Positions 50,382-64,000 of a stretch of 64,000 nucleotides of DNA are shown here, piece after piece. Origin of the DNA: Gibbula magus. Lineage: Eukaryota; Mollusca; Gastropoda; Trochida; Trochidae. The translations under genes were made by a program, and so were the position numbers. Below the pieces are notes generated by a model. The model did not search any database. It worked only from the letters and a program-made list of their open reading frames with translations, and was not told where the DNA came from. Each line of letters begins with the position of its first letter. The stretch's first letter is position 1. The DNA lies in NCBI GenBank assembly GCA_936450465.1, contig OW388289.1:75628593-75692592 (forward strand). Reading direction: 5' to 3'.

Positions 50382-51334
50382 ATGATAATAACGATGATGC
50401 AGAGCTAGTGTATTATTCTCTTAGTTTCGTATCCGGAAATATTGGTCACACTGATAGATTAGTTAAATAAAAGGAGAATTAAAATAAAGGAATTACTATT
50501 GTGTTTCCAAAATACTGACTTTTTTTTAAAGTAAATTAGTTTTAAGTGAAAATGTTTTGTAAAACTAGTTTTTATATACCGCTCCGTTTGCGCCACGTAT
50601 CGAATGTTGAGCTGTCACATCGTAGAATAGATCCAGTTCGAGTTCAGTTTAGTTTAATCAATAGATATTTGCTCATACAAGTTTATAGTTATCTCTCAGA
50701 ACATTTTGACTTGTCATGATTACATATAGACGACCTATAACCAAACGGAACAGATAGTTTTAGGTATTTTATTGTAGATAGATATATAAAATAGATATAT
50801 ACATAGGCATATATATTTACAGTTTTGCACAGTAAACATTTAAGAAATAATATTTATATTTATGAATAAATTAGTTTTGTCTTCCTTAGCGAAATATAAA
50901 TTTGTCGTTGGATAGAATCTTTACATGTGATTCCCAAATACACAACCAAAATCAAATCTTTACTTTGTTCTCACGACGTTTTCCTCCATATTTTACGAGC
51001 GCTTCTTCCATTGGATCGTTTTACTTCGCTTGACATGTACACGCTGGGCTCAAAATTACGCATTTGCAGCTAAAATCAAATTTGGCTTTTAAAATTATGC
51101 AATTAAAATATAAATCTTATTTAATAATAATTATTGGATATGCTGCCATCCCTATTGTTGACCTAACTAGAAACCGGAGCTATCACTGATTCATGATTTG
51201 TGAATCGTGCTACTACCGTACCCGCTGCATCAGTCATATTGTAACAACATATGCTACTAGAATTATTGTGCAAATTCTTCTTCATTTAAGACTTGATTGT
51301 AGTACTTACTGAATGCAGTAAATATCAACTATAT

Positions 51335-51860
51335 AAATTCCAGAAGGTTCAGAACACTGCGGCAATGATAGTAACCATCAAAGTAATGCTTTATAACATC
51401 TGTTTTAAAGAACCTATGTTGGCTTCCCGTTGATACATTTTAAAGTTCTTTGTATGACATGCACAAGTCAAAATGACTATCTCCTGTAAACAATCTTTGT
51501 TCCCAAACCTTAATCTTCTCCAGATACCGAAATCTTACCAGTCATGGACATAAATCATTCAGAAACGCTACTTCTTTTGAAGCAAATTCCTCACGACGCA
51601 AACATTTCATCACCATTGACAATATTCAAATCAAAACTGAAAACTGATCTTTTTTCAAGCTATATTATACAGACTTAATTTCATTATACGTTTGTAGAAT
51701 TTATTAACTGACTTAATATTCCTTAATCCACATCTGTTGTATTTCATAGTGGATTTCGTTCATTTAATAGCTTACCTTTTGTTTATGCTCTTGAGCATGC
51801 ACCTTGTAAATTTTATATGAGTACAGCGCTGTTTCAATATCCATTATTATTATTTGTATC
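51335..51860 (+). pseudogene. CR1/L2-type LINE relic, C-terminal end of reverse transcriptase ORF and tail
   Basis: Translated with frame shifts and stops, the stretch shows the order LQKVQNTAA, then LCWLPVDTFKVLCMT, HDANISSP and TIFKSKLKTDLF. This is the well-known C-terminal signature of CR1/L2/Jockey-clade LINE ORF2 (QKVQNTAARIV, HWLPV, FKSRLKTHLF). It is followed by a 'ttgagcatgca... tacagcgctgtttcaatat' tail and an ATT microsatellite, as at the 3' end of molluscan copies. Heavily mutated and 5' truncated. Confidence 0.8.
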
Positions 51861-53577
51861 AGTTTTCGGGTTACAATGTACAAGAACATCTTCTGTAGAT
51901 ATCATTATTGTCCTATCAATTGGTATGTACAAACACACCAAGCAAAACCAATGTTATTTTCTTGCAATACCAAAAAATAATCACGTATGTCTTCTCTATG
52001 GGCGTGGGTTTCAATGATGTTTGTCGGTGACATAGGAATCTGTTTCGAAACGGTGTGCTGTCGATGTATAAATACTTCTATGGGTTAATTTGTTTTAAAT
52101 GTCCATATTTTGAGTGTTACCCCTCACCCAGCCTCCCCTATTGATATTAAGGATATTGCGTTAATGTGACACCTACATTGTTCCTGGAAATAGCGTTTTC
52201 TTACGCAATATTGTATTGTTTGAGATATATACAGGACTTATTTTATTATAGTTTTGCCATTTTCATGATATCTCACATTATTTCTTATATATATTCAGAT
52301 GTTTACTAATGTTGTTCCTTGATTCTTTACATTGAATGAATGTAACATAAACTCAAGAAAATGAATACACCATTTAATTTCCCCTAGCTAACCATCATGA
52401 CACGCATGTGGTAAGCTAGGGAGTTTAGATTAAGAGAAATCAAATTAAAATGTATCCAATGTATTGGTAAATATAGAAAAATAGTGCAAGTACAAACTTT
52501 TGGGTTGGAGTTATTGCAATATATTTACGTTAGATTTTATTCTGAAGTGACAAGTTACATGTTTCCATTGAAATCATTAAGGTATTAACTGATTCGTAGG
52601 TACACATTTGAATAATTTGTTCATGGGTATATACGGTAAATGTTAAAGTTTTCACGTCTCATATCATGAGGATATCATTTTAGTTTTGTGACTTTATTGC
52701 TAAATAAACTGAATTAGTTTTTTTCATAAAGTTTTCGGACTGGAAGGTTCAATTTCTTGATTTCCTTTTAAATCCTTTTTATATTGTTTTATCTTTATGT
52801 TTACAATAATGTTGATTACCATTTTTTAAGTTTCATGCGTTTTCAGTTATGAATATGAGCATGAAAATACAAATAATTTATCAACCAGATTTTGAATCTT
52901 ACTAAAATCCTTCTTTGATTTCCAAGGCATTGGTTTCGAAATAACTAAACAAGCGAATCTTTATCAGCAGTAAATCACTTGGAATTATGCCAAGTAACTT
53001 ACAGCTTTTAAGGGGCTATCTTCCATGCTACAATTTTTAAATATGGAAAAACGATAAACAACTAGATTAGTATGAGAAACATCAAATAGGTTGAGATGTA
53101 GGCCTATATACGACCCCACTATATTCAGGTTAATGGTTATCCAGTATTGACGCCATATGCCCAGTACAAAACTCAAGCAAATTATAATAATATTGCATGA
53201 ACATGGCTTGGGACGCTTGCCATGCAAACACATCTTACTTAACCTTTGAGCTTTTAGAATAAACTTTGAATAATTTATTCTGTCTTACGACAACTTACCA
53301 GTACACTATTATTATAGATAAAATTATGTTTCCAAAATTATTCAGGAATAAAATTTAAAACTAAACACGAAATGGTGTTCATCTCCATGCATCTGTACAC
53401 AATTTACAAAACATTTCATTCCGAACAATGTCGCTGCTGCTTCGACGCGTCTGTCAATGTTTATCATTAAAGGTAATTCCCGATATCTTACACAAAATAA
53501 AAGGAGAAATAAGGAGGAGAATCTTTTCATTTGTTCCCTTCAATAATTTTTCTAATCAATTTGATACCAATTAAAGA

Positions 53578-53848
53578 TATAGAGGATATTTTGTGTTTTC
53601 AATGTGATATCACTTATCTCATCGAGTGACGGGGTAAACCCGATATTTTCAAGAGTGGCGCCAAAAAATATGTTTATTATATGCTTCTGTGGTCGGAAAT
53701 ATGCTGTTTATTATATGACTAGCATCTCGTGAGGTAGAAAAGTTATATATTTTTTACTCGTGGCTGCGCCACTCGTGAAATATAACCTTTCTACCTCACT
53801 CGAAGAGATAAACATGGGATCAGACAGGAAAAGACAGATATCCTCTAT
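53578..53848. mobile_element. Fold-back element related to A
   Basis: AGAGGATAT at 53580 and ATATCCTCT near 53840 bound a stretch with ctcatcgagtgacgggg and the palindrome tcgtgaggtagaaaagttat / ataacctttctacctcactcg around ctgcgccactcgtg. Related to A copies through ctcatc(t/g)cgtga(a/g)gtagaaa. Confidence 0.7.
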
Positions 53849-53867
53849 TTACTCCCAAAACCGCTTC

Positions 53868-53900
53868 TGTTGCTAGGGACGGTTGCTAGGGGGCGGGGCT
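53868..53900 (+). promoter_or_regulatory. Tandem GTTGCTAGG (X-box-like) plus GC box
   Basis: GTTGCTAGG occurs at 53869-53877 and again at 53882-53890, directly followed by GGGCGGGGC (Sp1-like). GTTGCYNNGG is the half site of RFX X-boxes. No gene start was identified right here, so function is inference. Confidence 0.35.
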
Positions 53901-54035
53901 TAATGGATCGGTCTATTGAGCGAGTTCTGGCGACGTCATACCATTGTTGCTATGTCGTTGATTGTAAACGTGACGTAATACCACTGTACACATGACGTCA
54001 TCCCCTCTGTGATATTTCACTGTGTTGAGAAAGTG

Positions 54036-54535
54036 ATTTATCATCCAAAACTGGTTCCCACAGTAGATATCGCTTGTGTGAGATCAAACGATATCTACAA
54101 GCGATATCTACATTGTAGATATCGCAACAATCAAATCGTCACAATCATATTACATCATCAGCTAATGACATCACAAGGCTTTGACATCACTGTGAACACT
54201 GCTGACAATGTTATGGCGTCACAAAGTTGATGACGTAACAATGCTAAGAGGCCACAATGCTGATGACGTCACAATGCTATGACATCACTGAGATCACTGC
54301 TGAAGTAGTCAAATGGCAGTTTTGTGTTGCAGATATGTTCATTATTTTGCTAATAATTGTTGAAGAATGATTTTGAATGATAAATAAAATCTCACCCTCG
54401 TGTCTTCTGATATCAAATATATCAACACGAGTTGATTAAAGTAAAAATATCCTCGGCAAGCCTCGGATATTTGTAACTTTAATCAACTCGTGTTGATATA
54501 TTTGATATCAGAAGACACGAGGGTGAGATTCTCTA
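54036..54535 (+). mobile_element. Fold-back element B, copy 2, with CRE-like cluster
   Basis: The same order as at 47.07-47.53 kb: ttatcatccaaaactgg, paired agatatcgcttg palindromes, a run of TGACATCA/TGACGTCA-like sites (about 54166-54290), then a 140-bp hairpin with arms gtgtcttctgatatcaaa. It is sandwiched between A-like sequences, suggesting nested insertion. Confidence 0.8.
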
Positions 54536-54544
54536 TATCAAACT

Positions 54545-54678
54545 GCAGTAAGAACTAAGAAATAGAGGATATCTGTCTTTCTTGACTAATACCATGTTTA
54601 TCTCATCGAGTGAGGTAGAATGGTTATATTTTCACGAGTGGCGCAGCGAGTACATCGCAGCGCTTAGTATACAATAAA
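54545..54678. repeat. Partial fold-back arm between elements
   Basis: Begins agaggatatctgtctttctt and includes ctcatcgagtgaggtagaat and cacgagtggcgcagcgagta. It resembles half of the 53.58-53.85 kb element, as if that element were split by element B or this is a separate half copy. Confidence 0.55.
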
Positions 54679-55086
54679 CAGAGGATATTTGACATTTCTC
54701 GTCGAATACCATGTATATCTCATCAAATGAAGTAGAAATGTATGTTTTCACGAGTGGCGCAGCCACGAGTGTAAATATATTATTTCTTCTTCACGAGATG
54801 AGATATACATGGTATTCGACGAGACATGTCAAATGTTCTATTTATTAGATTTAACAAACCATGCATAGTTGGTAAATGACGTTCATTTTATAAACGGAGC
54901 CTCCGAGATCGCCTTCCTTTCCACGGCCATCATATGACGTCATCCTATTGTTACGATGACGTCATATGATTGAAAGTGTTATTTCACTGAGTAGAATAAC
55001 ATGTTATTTCACTCAGTGAAAATTCGGATTTTATTTTAACCGATAAATGCCGTATTTGACCACTGAAAATCGAATAAAAAGTGTTA
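54679..55086 (-). mobile_element. Fold-back element A, copy 2 (inverse)
   Basis: The reverse orientation of 46568-46975: the palindrome (54690-54845) comes first, then aatgacgttcattt, TGACGTCATCC and GATGACGTCATATG sites, then ttatttcactcagtgaaaa. It is about 450 bp upstream of the eEF2 promoter motifs. Confidence 0.8.
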
Positions 55087-55504
55087 TCATACATGGGTCG
55101 ATTGAACACTTCTTTTCTTTGAGTTCTGATTTTGAAAAAATAAAAACGAAAAGCAAAAACAAAACGAAAAGCAAAAACAAAACAAACGCATAAGTTCCCC
55201 AAAAAAGAACAGAAAGTTAATTAAGTATTTATTCACTGATGAATACTTTTTTATAGTCGGAAATTTACGCCAGTTGTATTGTGTCTGTGTCATACTTCAG
55301 TGGTATTGGCAAGCTACGAACGTAATGTTGAGAAAAAGAGTATACCCCATTGTAAACGGTAAGTTTCGTATAAATTTTGTGTGATAAAGGTGTAAATTGT
55401 AACGTGATTAAAAAATGCTGATGAATATGATAACATTTGTTGTATTTATTTTCGCTAGAAACCAGTTAGTTGACATTTCATCTGAAAACGTGGCACCGGA
55501 AATT

Positions 55505-55607
55505 TCACCACTGACGTCACGTGATCCAACTCGGCCTTTTACATTCGGGTTCGCCGAAAAGACAACTTGTCAGAAAGCGGGGTTGTCTAATCGAAACTCG
55601 ATCCAAG
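55505..55607 (+). promoter_or_regulatory. eEF2 core promoter and 5' UTR
   Basis: TGACGTCA (CRE, 55512-55519) overlaps CACGTG (E-box, 55518-55523). About 12 bp downstream is CCTTTT (55535-55540), which could be a 5' terminal oligopyrimidine start. TOP starts are usual for translation-factor mRNAs. The 5' UTR would then be about 70 nt to the ATG at 55608, and is GC-richer than its surroundings. No TATA box seen. The start site is inferred. Confidence 0.6.

Positions 55608-64000
<8,393 letters not shown>

Larger units (their letters stand above)
45878..55534. other. Divergent intergenic region between the two genes (includes any 5' exons of the minus-strand gene)
   Basis: Holds fold-back elements at both sides, a short hairpin at 48.47-48.53 kb, a LINE relic at 51.3-51.9 kb and a possible first exon at 50.33-50.42 kb. 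The parts 47.6-50.3 kb, 50.4-51.3 kb and 51.9-53.5 kb are AT-rich with no recognised gene. The stretch 50.57-51.06 kb is slightly richer in CpG and might be promoter. Confidence 0.45.

Overview
The window looks like nuclear DNA of an invertebrate animal, most likely a mollusc. It is AT-rich, genes are split by long GT-AG introns, and the space between exons is filled with tRNA-derived SINEs, Tc1/mariner, piggyBac-like and other MITEs, a CR1/L2-type LINE relic, and tandem repeats of 145-151 bp whose units carry GGTCA motifs. These repeat styles are typical of molluscs. That assignment is an inference from repeat character, not from a species match. No rRNA, tRNA gene or CRISPR array was seen, and nothing prokaryotic.

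Two protein genes run divergently. On the minus strand, eight exons between 45.88 kb and 4.40 kb join with matching reading phase into a protein of about 795 residues. It has a Ser/Asp/Glu-rich body (one 1.57-kb exon), a coiled-coil middle and a basic C-terminal helix. I do not recognise the family. Three further phase-compatible coding segments suggest isoforms: an alternative first exon near 27 kb, an alternative terminal exon near 21.4 kb, and a cassette exon near 9.0 kb. A first exon near 50.4 kb is possible but its phase does not fit simply. On the plus strand, from 55.6 kb to the window edge, lies translation elongation factor 2 (eEF2). Exon 1 carries only the ATG, and eleven more exons follow, covering about 662 residues up to domain IV. 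Its promoter shows a CRE overlapping an E-box and a possible TOP start.

Layout: 1-4.4 kb is 3' flank or 3' UTR of the minus-strand gene. 4.4-45.9 kb is that gene, with introns holding two twin 1,479-bp piggyBac-like elements (10.7 and 38.0 kb), a 15-unit 145-bp tandem array with a 435-bp higher-order period (24.2-26.4 kb), several arrays of a 151-bp GGTCA repeat (29-34 kb and 40-43.6 kb), a Tc1 element with a frameshifted transposase (35.6-37.0 kb) and at least six SINE copies or relics. 45.9-55.5 kb is the divergent intergenic space, with fold-back elements full of TGACGTCA-like sites and a LINE relic. 55.5-64 kb is eEF2, with a SINE and a 145-bp-family element in its introns.

The two genes have no evident functional link. 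The most unusual content is the repeat biology: variable-copy tandem-core elements, nuclear-receptor-like half sites spread by arrays, CRE-like clusters carried by fold-back elements near a housekeeping promoter, and probable isoform switching in the unrecognised gene.
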